Assembly: GCA_002690865.1 (NCBI GenBank)
Contig: NZGG01000024.1
Location: 62,001-126,000 of the forward strand
Direction: 5' to 3'
From: Gammaproteobacteria bacterium
GTDB lineage: Bacteria; Pseudomonadota; Gammaproteobacteria; Pseudomonadales; Azotimanducaceae
DNA length: 64,000 nucleotides
How positions within the stretch are numbered: position 1 is the stretch's first letter; the number at the start of each line of letters is the position of its first letter. This document shows, one piece after another, positions 55,554-63,719 of this stretch. A model generated the notes under the pieces. The model saw only the letters and a program-made list of their open reading frames with translations. It made no database searches and was not told the origin of the DNA. A program made the translations under genes and the position numbers.

Positions 55554-57611
55554 ATGAATGATCAAAATATTGGCGCGAATAGCGAGTTAGAGGTTATTAA
55601 CTATAAGAGAGCGCACAAAACAAAAGGGAAAAGGTATTGGATTTTCAATCCACTGTCAATTTGTCTAGCTATACTCTTCGTGGTGCTATGCTCAGTGACA
55701 CTGTTTACACTTCAAGCAAAAGCATTGAAAGTAAACATCATCCCTCGTCCCAACTCCTTAGAAATTTATGGCGGATTCTTTACTTATGAACTGGGCGAGC
55801 GTTTTTTAATGTTGCCCGGTAACTATAGTATCCGCGCTCAAGCTGAGGGATACAAAGAACTTGAAATGCAAATAACAATTAGTGAAGAGCCCAATCAAAC
55901 GATTGACGTTGTCATGCAGAAGCTGCCCGGGTTTCTAATTGCTAATTCGGTACCGGCCTCCAACATAAATGTGTTTGTAGATCAGATTTATAAAGGGCAA
56001 ACACCACTGAAGGTTGAAGTGGATGCTGGATTACACGATATTTTTTTCCAAAGTGAGCGTTACCTCCCTTATAAATCAGAAATTCATATAGAGGGGCGCA
56101 ATATAGAGCAAATAATCACGGCAGAGTTATCCCCTGCTTGGGCTGATATTAAGATTTCATCAAACCCGTCATCCGCGGATATTATCGTCGATAAGAAAAT
56201 TCTTGGACAAACTCCCTCTGAAATAGAATTACTCCAAGGCAAGCACACAATTCAAATAAAAAAAGCGGGTTTCAAGCTTTGGCAGTCTGATATAACTGCT
56301 TCTGCTGGTTCGACGGTAAGCTTAGACCAAATAGATCTCATCAAATCAGACGGGAAGTTATCTGTCATTACAACTCCTGCTGGAGCGAACATAACAATCA
56401 ATGGGCAGTATCAAGGACCAAGTCCTTTATCAACTGCTTTGATACCAGACAGAAGCTACGAGATTCTTTTATCGAAAGCTGGCTTCTCACCAATTAAACA
56501 ATCAATCGATGTCAAATCCGGTGAAGAGATTTCACTCAATATAAATCTGACACCGGTCACAGGGATCATTCGTTTGGAGATAGAACCTAAAAATGCAACA
56601 GTGCTACTTGATGGACAATTACTCAATAGTACTTCTAGGCTCCTCAACCTTTCGGCAACAAAGCATACCCTTGAGGTACTTAAGCCTGGGTACGCCACTC
56701 ACAAAATGGTAATAATCCCAAAACCCGGTTTAACGAAGCAGGTGTCCGTCCAATTACAAACAGAAGCGCAAGCTAAATTCGCAGCAATCCCTTCATTAAT
56801 TACAGCCATGAATAATGTCACTGCAAACCTAATTATCCCAGATAAATTTAAAATGGGAGCAAGCCGAAGGGAACCGGGACGACGGTCAAATGAAATTGAA
56901 AAAGAGGTGCGACTAGATCGACCTTATTATCTTGGCACGAACGAAATCACAAATTTAGCCTTCAAAGAATTTGACCCTTCACACAACTCTGGAGAGCTCG
57001 GCAGAGCCTTACTAAGTGATGATGACAGACCGGTAGTGAACATTACTTGGGAACAAGGGATCTTATTCTGCAACTGGCTGAGCGAGCGTAACGACCTAGT
57101 GGTTGCTTATGAACAAGTGAATAATGTCTGGCGTCTGAAGGAACCAGTGAATACCGGATTTCGTCTCCCTACGGAAGCAGAATGGGCTTGGGCTGCCAGA
57201 TACCAACAAGGTAAGGACTCGACTAGATTTCCTTGGGGAGATCATATGCCTCCGACTTCAAATGCCGGAAATTATGCAGACGAATCTTCAGCAAACATGT
57301 CTGCCTACTACATCTCGGGCTATAACGACACTTATCGCGGGACAGCGCCAGTTGGTAGTTTCCCGGCAAATAATTTTGGTATACAAGACCTTAACGGAAA
57401 CGTTTCAGAGTGGGTTAATGATATCTACGCAACAAGCTCAAAGCGTGGGCTTCTTATCGATCCAATAGGACCCAAAACAGGCGATTATTACGTAATCAGG
57501 GGGGCTAATTTCACCAGTGGGCGCTTCAGTGAGTTGCGGTGGACCTATAGAGACTATGGCAAAATGGGAAGGCCAGATGTAGGATTTAGGATAGCGAGAT
57601 ATGTAGAATGA
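55554..57611 (+). CDS. Membrane-anchored PEGA-repeat protein with Cys-less FGE-sulfatase-like domain
   Basis: 685 residues: cytoplasmic tail, membrane helix (about 32-52), then four to five PEGA-type beta repeats to about residue 400 (LPGNYSIRAQAEGY, DAGLHDIFFQSE, LQGKHTIQIKKAGF, IPDRSYEILLSKAGF, SATKHTLEVLKPGY). A formylglycine-generating-enzyme/SUMF1-like domain follows (NEITNLAFKEF, WEQGILFCNWLSER, FRLPTEAEWAWAAR, FPWGDH, NVSEWVND, GFRIAR). The Cys pair of true FGE enzymes is absent (RGANFTSGRFSELR), so it is a structural or binding domain. It lies three bases after the pseudokinase gene. Confidence 0.82.
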   Translation: MNDQNIGANSELEVINYKRAHKTKGKRYWIFNPLSICLAILFVVLCSVTLFTLQAKALKVNIIPRPNSLEIYGGFFTYELGERFLMLPGNYSIRAQAEGYKELEMQITISEEPNQTIDVVMQKLPGFLIANSVPASNINVFVDQIYKGQTPLKVEVDAGLHDIFFQSERYLPYKSEIHIEGRNIEQIITAELSPAWADIKISSNPSSADIIVDKKILGQTPSEIELLQGKHTIQIKKAGFKLWQSDITASAGSTVSLDQIDLIKSDGKLSVITTPAGANITINGQYQGPSPLSTALIPDRSYEILLSKAGFSPIKQSIDVKSGEEISLNINLTPVTGIIRLEIEPKNATVLLDGQLLNSTSRLLNLSATKHTLEVLKPGYATHKMVIIPKPGLTKQVSVQLQTEAQAKFAAIPSLITAMNNVTANLIIPDKFKMGASRREPGRRSNEIEKEVRLDRPYYLGTNEITNLAFKEFDPSHNSGELGRALLSDDDRPVVNITWEQGILFCNWLSERNDLVVAYEQVNNVWRLKEPVNTGFRLPTEAEWAWAARYQQGKDSTRFPWGDHMPPTSNAGNYADESSANMSAYYISGYNDTYRGTAPVGSFPANNFGIQDLNGNVSEWVNDIYATSSKRGLLIDPIGPKTGDYYVIRGANFTSGRFSELRWTYRDYGKMGRPDVGFRIARYVE

Positions 57612-57886
57612 AATTTACTCTCTTAGTCTTTTGTCTTAGTCTATTTGTCTCAGTGATCGCCGCTGAAGAGAAGATTACCTTAGATGATCAGATCAAAATT
57701 AAAACACCCCAAATTAACTCAAGAGGCCCAGAAAAACTGGCTGATGAGGTCTCTATTGAGATGAAAGAATCATCTACGCGAGGGGAGAAACTTAAGCAGG
57801 AAGACCTTGGAGAGATCTCCCAGAACTTTGTACCAAGCGAATTGATAAGTACAGACAATGCAGTACCTTTTCCGGTAGATATTTAA
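57608..57886 (+). CDS. Small secreted protein of the operon
   Basis: 92 residues: signal peptide of about 19 residues (cleavage near SVIAAEE), then a short, charged, probably unstructured chain. Not recognised. The four-base overlap with the PEGA/FGE gene and the eight-base gap to the channel gene show it belongs to the operon. It is short enough to be missed by automated annotation. Confidence 0.6.
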   Translation: MKFTLLVFCLSLFVSVIAAEEKITLDDQIKIKTPQINSRGPEKLADEVSIEMKESSTRGEKLKQEDLGEISQNFVPSELISTDNAVPFPVDI

Positions 57887-57894
57887 GGAGCATT

Positions 57895-58689
57895 ATGAAA
57901 AAACAAGTACCCTTTGAGTTTATCTTCCACGTATTTTCGCTATTTATTGCAATTATCCTTGTCCATGCCTTCTATGTTTCCGTTGTAAGACCAAATGCCG
58001 CTGCCGTATTGGAGGAGCAAGCAATCCAAATCAATGCAAATCCAAACTACATGCCTGAAAGATCAGTCTACGTAGTTGTCAAAGATCTAGAACAGGAATC
58101 GTGTTTCATTCTTATGCTGTGGGCTATTTCCTTGATGGGTTATAAAGCTTTATCGTCGATAAATGAGAGGAAAATACTTGAAATTGATCTTGTACCAATT
58201 AATCAAGGAACGAGTATTCTTGCTGAGGATGCTCGAGAGTATTCTCGGCCCGTGCAGGCGTTACCAGAAAGACAGCAAAATTATCTGCTTCCGAGAGCAG
58301 TCTTGACTGCTCTCCATCGATTCAGATCAACCAGAAATATACAGGACGTTTCTAGCTCAATAAGGGCCATCTGTGAATCAGAATCCGAGAGACTTGACTC
58401 AGAGCTCTCTATGATTAGGTACATAGCATGGGCAATTCCGTCTATTGGATTCTTAGGGACCGTTAGGGGAATTGGCCAAGCTTTGGGACAAGCGCACAAA
58501 GCTGCACAGGGTGACATCGCTGGGGTCACTCAAAGTCTTGGAGTAGCGTTTAATTCAACTTTTGTCGCCCTTCTAATCAGTATTCTTGTTATGTTCCTTT
58601 TGCATTATCTCCAATTAACTCAAGAAAGAATTGTGCTAGATACAGAAGAATACTGCGATAAACGATTGATCCAGCACCTCCAAAGCTAA
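57895..58689 (+). CDS. MotA/TolQ/ExbB-family proton channel protein
   Basis: 264 residues. A first helix lies at about 8-30 and a second at about 70-88. After a cytoplasmic loop of about 90 residues come the family's paired core helices (IAWAIPSIGFLGTVRGIGQAL and LGVAFNSTFVALLISILVMFL). The IPSIGFLGTVRGI and AFNSTFVALL motifs are characteristic. Family members conduct protons with a single-helix partner (MotB, TolR, ExbD). None is encoded here; the two downstream vWA proteins are the candidate partners. AAGGAG precedes the ATG. Confidence 0.88.
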   Translation: MKKQVPFEFIFHVFSLFIAIILVHAFYVSVVRPNAAAVLEEQAIQINANPNYMPERSVYVVVKDLEQESCFILMLWAISLMGYKALSSINERKILEIDLVPINQGTSILAEDAREYSRPVQALPERQQNYLLPRAVLTALHRFRSTRNIQDVSSSIRAICESESERLDSELSMIRYIAWAIPSIGFLGTVRGIGQALGQAHKAAQGDIAGVTQSLGVAFNSTFVALLISILVMFLLHYLQLTQERIVLDTEEYCDKRLIQHLQS

Positions 58690-58703
58690 TAAAGGATGAT
58701 GAA

Positions 58704-60014
58704 GTGGCGATAGGTATCATTGAGTTAAATGATCTAGGTATTCAGGTTTCATGTGACGATGAAATTACGATAATAAGTCCAGGATATGCTCTTATTCATA
58801 ATAATGGTGAGCTCTCAGTCGGAGCTGACGCTATGAACTTAACCCGATTGCTACCGAGCTGGACAAGTAATCACTTCTGGAACCAGCTAAATACAAATCC
58901 CATCCCCAACGCTAGAGATGCTATTCGACATAACGCAGATCTTGCTTTTGCGCATTTAGAGTCACTATGGGAGGATATAAAAGAACGTGTGGATAGTGTC
59001 ATTTTTGTAGTGCCCAGTTTCTACAATCGGTCGAGCCTTAGTTTACTGTTAGGTATGGCAGAGGAATGTGGAATACCAACAGCTGGTGTCGTTGATTTAC
59101 CTATCGCAGCCGCATGCGACCAAAGGTTGAGAGATGTTTCCCTTTACCTAGACATACATCTTCATCGCATAACTCTAACCAGAATTTCAAATACTCTTAA
59201 TCTATCGCGCACCAATGATAGTACGGTTTGCGAGACTGGGATGTCTACATTACTTGACAGATGGGCAAACGCTGTTACGAATCAGTTTATACAAACTTCG
59301 CGCTATGACCCACTTCACAATGCTAAAAGCGAACAGGAGCTTTACAAACAACTACCTGATTGGATAACCAAATTTAAAACTAAACGTAACAACTTATTTA
59401 ATCTAAATATTGATGGGCTAAAGCAGTCCACAACTATCTCCATTGATCAACTTATGCCTGCCTGCGCACCACTTTTTCCTCAAATAATACAATCTATTCG
59501 CAAACAGGCCAGTACAAATGAAACTACCACCTTACTCTTATCTCATCGCTTCAATAAAATACCCGGAATTAAGAATACATTAGACCTTTTGGAAAAAATT
59601 GATGTAATTGAACTATCTTCAAATGCTGCGATTCAAGGGGCCTTTAACCACTCTGAGACGATAATATCAGAAGGAGATAGCATCACTCATGTTGTTAATT
59701 TACCGATTAAGGCAAAATCAATTGTAGATGAGCCAACGACTGAGTACCGGGGAAGTCATCTACTGTACCGTGATCACGCAACCGCAATTGGACGGGCGTT
59801 CAAATTATCTGATGATATTTCAGACGGGCTGAAACAGGATTTATCCAATCCGATATGCACTATTTACCCCAAAGGCCCGAATCTTTATATAGACGTCCAT
59901 AATGCTACCAACATAAAAATTAATGATGCCCCTGCAGCTGAACACTCATCTCTTCACACCGGAGATATAATAAGCTTGGGAGACCACCTTATGACTGTGA
60001 TCTCGTCAAGCTGA
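58704..60014 (+). CDS. Hsp70/actin-fold protein with C-terminal FHA-like region
   Basis: 436 residues from GTG, with AAAGGA upstream. The N-terminal half resembles Hsp70-like ATPases: IGIIELNDLGIQV (phosphate-1-like), VIFVVPSFYNRSSLSLLLGMA and GVVDLPIAAACDQ. The phosphate loops are degenerate, so ATP hydrolysis is uncertain. The last 60 residues read like the second half of an FHA domain (IKINDAPAAEHSSLHTGDII, then SLGDHLMTVI). An FHA module would bind phosphothreonine, yet the operon's kinase lacks catalytic residues. No membrane segment; probably cytoplasmic. Overlaps the next gene by one base. Confidence 0.65.
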   Translation: MAIGIIELNDLGIQVSCDDEITIISPGYALIHNNGELSVGADAMNLTRLLPSWTSNHFWNQLNTNPIPNARDAIRHNADLAFAHLESLWEDIKERVDSVIFVVPSFYNRSSLSLLLGMAEECGIPTAGVVDLPIAAACDQRLRDVSLYLDIHLHRITLTRISNTLNLSRTNDSTVCETGMSTLLDRWANAVTNQFIQTSRYDPLHNAKSEQELYKQLPDWITKFKTKRNNLFNLNIDGLKQSTTISIDQLMPACAPLFPQIIQSIRKQASTNETTTLLLSHRFNKIPGIKNTLDLLEKIDVIELSSNAAIQGAFNHSETIISEGDSITHVVNLPIKAKSIVDEPTTEYRGSHLLYRDHATAIGRAFKLSDDISDGLKQDLSNPICTIYPKGPNLYIDVHNATNIKINDAPAAEHSSLHTGDIISLGDHLMTVISSS

Positions 60015-61099
60015 TGGCAAAACGCCGAGAATCACATATTTTCAGTCTTTCTTTTCTCGACATCATGTCCTGTGGATTTGGTGCGGTTATCCTTCTCTTC
60101 GTGGTTATTAATAATGCCTCTGAAAAAACTAATCTTGATCAAAATACAGAACTTCGAGAAGAAATAAAAAAAATAGAGAAGGAAATTGCAGAAGAAAAAC
60201 AGAATCTCAATGAAATTCAGGAAGCTATCCAAGAGACTAATACTCAAGTTTTAAAAACTCGAGGTCTTACCGAACAACTTAGAGAAGCTATCGCTATCAC
60301 TGAAGAACAAATGGTATCTCAGTCGGGAAGTAGTCAAAATGACCTTGAAAAATTAAAGGAGGAATTAAAACAACTTGAAGAAGAAACTGCTCTTCTTAAG
60401 ACTAGTCAATCCGACGATATAGAGGGAGGTGAAGACCTGTATAGTTTCATAGGAGAGGGGGACCGACAATATTTGACTGGATTAAAAGTCGGAGGAAAAC
60501 ATATTCTGATCCTTCTAGATGCTTCAGCAAGCATGTTAGATAACACAATAGTCAATATCATCCGAATGCGCAACCTGCCCAAAGAAGTAAGGCTTCAATC
60601 AGAAAAGTGGCGAAGAGCTGTCAGAACCATCGAGTGGTTAATAGCCAACCTTCCTAAGCAAGCAAATTTTCATCTATATACTTTCAATCAGGTTGCTAGG
60701 GCCGCTATACCCGAACAAGATAATAAATGGTTATCAGTACAAGACCAAAATAATATCGAAAAAACCATCGCTCACGTAAACACAATCATTCCCGCCGGAG
60801 GGACCTCATTGCATCGCGCTTTGGCTAAAGCTAACTTATTTGATCCGCCCCCCGACAATATATTTCTGATCGTCGATGGACTACCGACACAAGGCTTCAA
60901 TCCGCCGCAAAGCGGCGTAGTATCGAGTCAAGAAAGGAACGAGTTATTTGCGGACGCGATTTCTCAGGCGCCAGTGAATACTCCTATAAATATTATCTTG
61001 TTTCCGATGGAAGGAGATCCTTTGGCTACAGCAGCCTATTGGCGCTTGGCCCAGATTACTACAGGATCTTTTCTTTCCCCATCTGAGGATTGGCCATAA
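60014..61099 (+). CDS. Membrane-anchored vWA-domain protein 1
   Basis: 361 residues: a short cytoplasmic tail, one membrane helix (about 14-34) beginning with FLDIMSCGFGA (Asp16), a coiled coil (about 37-130), then a von Willebrand A domain with MIDAS motif DASAS (Asp169, Ser171, Ser173) and the later GGTSLHRAL loop. The topology (short N-tail, single helix with an early Asp, periplasmic domain) matches ExbD/MotB. Overlaps the next gene by one base (TAATG). Confidence 0.85.
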   Translation: MAKRRESHIFSLSFLDIMSCGFGAVILLFVVINNASEKTNLDQNTELREEIKKIEKEIAEEKQNLNEIQEAIQETNTQVLKTRGLTEQLREAIAITEEQMVSQSGSSQNDLEKLKEELKQLEEETALLKTSQSDDIEGGEDLYSFIGEGDRQYLTGLKVGGKHILILLDASASMLDNTIVNIIRMRNLPKEVRLQSEKWRRAVRTIEWLIANLPKQANFHLYTFNQVARAAIPEQDNKWLSVQDQNNIEKTIAHVNTIIPAGGTSLHRALAKANLFDPPPDNIFLIVDGLPTQGFNPPQSGVVSSQERNELFADAISQAPVNTPINIILFPMEGDPLATAAYWRLAQITTGSFLSPSEDWP

Positions 61100-62106
61100 T
61101 GAAAACAAAACGTAGAGAAATTGAGGGACTTAGCCCCTCATTTTTGGATGTCATTAGTTGTGGTTTTGGCGCGCTTATACTTCTCCTCGTTTTAACAAAA
61201 GTTTTCGATCCAATTACCGTTGAAGACAAGGTCGATAACTTAGAAGAGTATCTCATTGATCTAAAGAAAGATCTCTTGAATAAGCGCAGTGAAACACGAG
61301 TTCTTCGAACAGAAATGATCCGTAAAGAAGATTTAGAAATCGATGAAATAAATCACTTAAAAATAATGCAAGCAGAACTTAATCAGCTTCAAGAACAATA
61401 TGAAATTATTGTCAGGAAGACGAAGGTCAACGACACCATAACTGGAAGGCTGACTACCGCGAAACAGAAGCTCACCGAAGAAATGCAGCGTCTACTAAAA
61501 GACTATGAGCGTGGCATAAAAGACAACACTATTGGCGGCATACCGGTCGATAGCGAATACATAATTTTTATTATTGATACATCTGGAAGTATGTATACGA
61601 ATGCTTGGCCCCTAGTTTTACAGAAAGTCTCAGAAACGCTTGAAGTATATCCCAAGCTCAAAGGCATACAGGTGATGAATGATATGGGTAATTATATGTT
61701 CTCACAGTACGCAAATGAGTGGATACCCGATACTGCAGCAAGGCGCAGTGCTATCATAAATCGCCTGCAAAACTGGAATGTATTCAGTAATTCAAGTCCC
61801 GTTGAAGGGATCACAAGAGCGATATCTACTTTCTATGAACCTGGACGAAAAATTAGTATTTACGTTTTTGGTGATGATTTTCAAGGTCGATCCGTAGAGC
61901 AAGTTGTACAGGTAGTGGACAAAATTAATCGAGCTGACTCTGAGGGAAATCGACTTGTCCGGATTCATGCAGTTGGTTTCCCAGTTCTCTTTTCTCTTCC
62001 CCCGCGATATCAGGCATCAGCTATCCGCTTCTCAATATTAATGCGGGAACTTTGTGCACGTAATGGAGGCACCTTCGTAGCACTAAATGACTACCGTATC
62101 CTATAA
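61099..62106 (+). CDS. Membrane-anchored vWA-domain protein 2
   Basis: 335 residues from the ATG at 61099, which overlaps the upstream stop; a TTG nine bases earlier is less likely. It repeats the layout of its neighbour: helix starting FLDVISCGFGA (Asp17), coiled coil (about 43-140), vWA domain with MIDAS DTSGS (Asp160, Ser162, Ser164). The pair probably form a heteromeric complex. This is the last gene of the operon; no clear terminator follows. Confidence 0.85.
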   Translation: MKTKRREIEGLSPSFLDVISCGFGALILLLVLTKVFDPITVEDKVDNLEEYLIDLKKDLLNKRSETRVLRTEMIRKEDLEIDEINHLKIMQAELNQLQEQYEIIVRKTKVNDTITGRLTTAKQKLTEEMQRLLKDYERGIKDNTIGGIPVDSEYIIFIIDTSGSMYTNAWPLVLQKVSETLEVYPKLKGIQVMNDMGNYMFSQYANEWIPDTAARRSAIINRLQNWNVFSNSSPVEGITRAISTFYEPGRKISIYVFGDDFQGRSVEQVVQVVDKINRADSEGNRLVRIHAVGFPVLFSLPPRYQASAIRFSILMRELCARNGGTFVALNDYRIL

Positions 62107-62158
62107 TCTTATTTCTCGTAAGGTTTGAGCGAAGGACTAGCGGCGCCGCACAACGACC

Positions 62159-62189
62159 TTGAGTCCAGGTACCGTCTTACTGTTATACT
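62159..62189 (+). promoter_or_regulatory. Candidate promoter for the VOC gene
   Basis: TTGAGT (62159-62164) and TATACT (62184-62189) are separated by 19 bases, longer than the ideal 17. They lie just upstream of the GGAG and ATG of the next gene, making it likely a new transcription unit begins here. Confidence 0.4.
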
Positions 62190-62212
62190 TTCATATTTAA
62201 ACCGGAGCATTT

Positions 62213-63061
62213 ATGGCAACCGGAAAGATTTACGATCGCACTACTGAAGATGTGGGTAATATAATTGCGATGGAACACGTTAACATCACTGTTCCAGATC
62301 AGTCTCTAGCAACTCTTTTTTATGTTAATGGTTTAGGCCTTACAAGAGACCCCTACATAGATTTTGGCCCAAATAATGTCTGGATAAACGCTGGTAACCA
62401 GCAGTTCCATTTACCAACGAATAAAGCTCAGGTAATCCGAGGGCATATCGGAATCGTTCTACCCGATCTTAATGCATTAGATGAGCGCCTATATTCTGTA
62501 GAAAAACGTTTAAGGGGGACCAAATTTTCCTTCAAGCGTTCAAAAGGATTCCTATCAGTGACCTGTCCATGGGGTAATAAAATCAAATGTTATGAATCAG
62601 GTAAGCTCTATACGATGAGACTTGGCATCCCCTACATCGAATTTAACGTGCCTTCAGGAACGTCAAAAGGTATTGCGCGATTTTATAAGGAATTATTCAA
62701 TTGTCGGACCTTGACAAGAAAATCCTCGTGCCAAATTACGATCGGTAGAGGTCAAAATTTACGTTTTAAAGAAGTCAAGAATAACGTGGACTATGATGGC
62801 CATCATATAGCTATATATGTCGTGGACTTTTCGACTCCTCATAATTATCTCGATGACCATAGCTTAATAACTGAGGAAAGTGACGCCCACCAGTATCGTT
62901 TCAAAACTATCATTGATCCAAATACCGGTGAGAAACTTTTTGATATCGAACATGAAGTTCGTAGCCTACACCATCCAATGTATGGCAGATTCCTAGTTAA
63001 TCGCAATGCAGCACAATCCTTTAGGAACTATCAACAAGGATTGGATGCATTTGTGCCTTAA
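62213..63061 (+). CDS. VOC-superfamily protein
   Basis: 282 residues forming two VOC-like modules: one starting MEHVNITVPDQSLATLFYVNGLGL, the second near residue 145 (IPYIEFNVPSGTSKGIARFY). Candidate metal ligands include the His of MEHVNI and of HHIAIYV. GGAG lies five bases before the ATG. The family includes dioxygenases, glyoxalases and resistance proteins; no specific activity can be assigned. The methyltransferase gene follows eight bases after its stop. Confidence 0.65.
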   Translation: MATGKIYDRTTEDVGNIIAMEHVNITVPDQSLATLFYVNGLGLTRDPYIDFGPNNVWINAGNQQFHLPTNKAQVIRGHIGIVLPDLNALDERLYSVEKRLRGTKFSFKRSKGFLSVTCPWGNKIKCYESGKLYTMRLGIPYIEFNVPSGTSKGIARFYKELFNCRTLTRKSSCQITIGRGQNLRFKEVKNNVDYDGHHIAIYVVDFSTPHNYLDDHSLITEESDAHQYRFKTIIDPNTGEKLFDIEHEVRSLHHPMYGRFLVNRNAAQSFRNYQQGLDAFVP

Positions 63062-63068
63062 GCAGTTA

Positions 63069-63689
63069 ATGAATATGTCTAGTAGCACTTCTCGAAAAAC
63101 CTATGGTTTAAAAATCTTAAATGCTCGTCATAAGGAGATTAGACGACTGAAACGAGATGGTCATATCGCAGAAATCCATGGCAATAAATTTTGGAACTCA
63201 AGCTTCCTAATTATGGACTATCTTCGTCAACATCCAATACCAAGATCAACTCGAGTTTTAGAAATTGGCTGTGGTTGGGGACTGCTTGGATTATTCTGTT
63301 CAAAAAAATTCAGCTGTCATGTTCACGGTATAGATGCAGATGAGAACGTACTACCTTACTTAGACCTGCACGCTAGGGAAAACAATATAAAAATGACGGC
63401 AGAGAAAAAGAAATTTGAGCAGTTAACAATCGCATATCTATCTCAATTCAATCTTATCCTTGGCGCAGATATTTGTTTTTGGGACGAAATGACTATGGTT
63501 TTACTAAAACTAATCAAGCGAGCACAAAGGGGTGGAGTAAGCACTATTATGATTTCTGATCCATGCCGTCCACCATTTAGTGATCTAGCAGAAAAAGCTA
63601 AGGAACGATTCAAAGAAGTGAGTGTCGTGAAGAAATTTCTGAGAAAACCTGTAAAGGCTTCAGGGGAAATTTTAATTATAAAACCTTAG
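63069..63689 (+). CDS. Class I SAM-dependent methyltransferase
   Basis: 206 residues from the ATG at 63069; an ATG two codons later is equally possible, and longer in-frame starts lie inside the VOC gene. The SAM motif LEIGCGWGLLGLF lies near residue 65 and HGIDADENVL is the acidic second loop. The middle FNLILGADICFWDEMT resembles the protein-lysine methyltransferase 16 family. Target unknown. It may be cotranscribed with the VOC gene. Confidence 0.75.
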   Translation: MNMSSSTSRKTYGLKILNARHKEIRRLKRDGHIAEIHGNKFWNSSFLIMDYLRQHPIPRSTRVLEIGCGWGLLGLFCSKKFSCHVHGIDADENVLPYLDLHARENNIKMTAEKKKFEQLTIAYLSQFNLILGADICFWDEMTMVLLKLIKRAQRGGVSTIMISDPCRPPFSDLAEKAKERFKEVSVVKKFLRKPVKASGEILIIKP

Positions 63690-63719
63690 AGATGTTCTAA
63701 CCGCATTGGAGATAGATTC

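Noticed and set aside
55554-57611. Sulfatase-maturing formylglycine-generating enzyme
   Set aside because: The catalytic Cys pair is missing and no sulfatase is nearby.
57895-62106. A Zorya-type (ZorAB) anti-phage system, because of the MotA-like channel
   Set aside because: There is no MotB/OmpA-type ZorB and no helicase or nuclease effector; the partners are vWA, PEGA and pseudokinase proteins.
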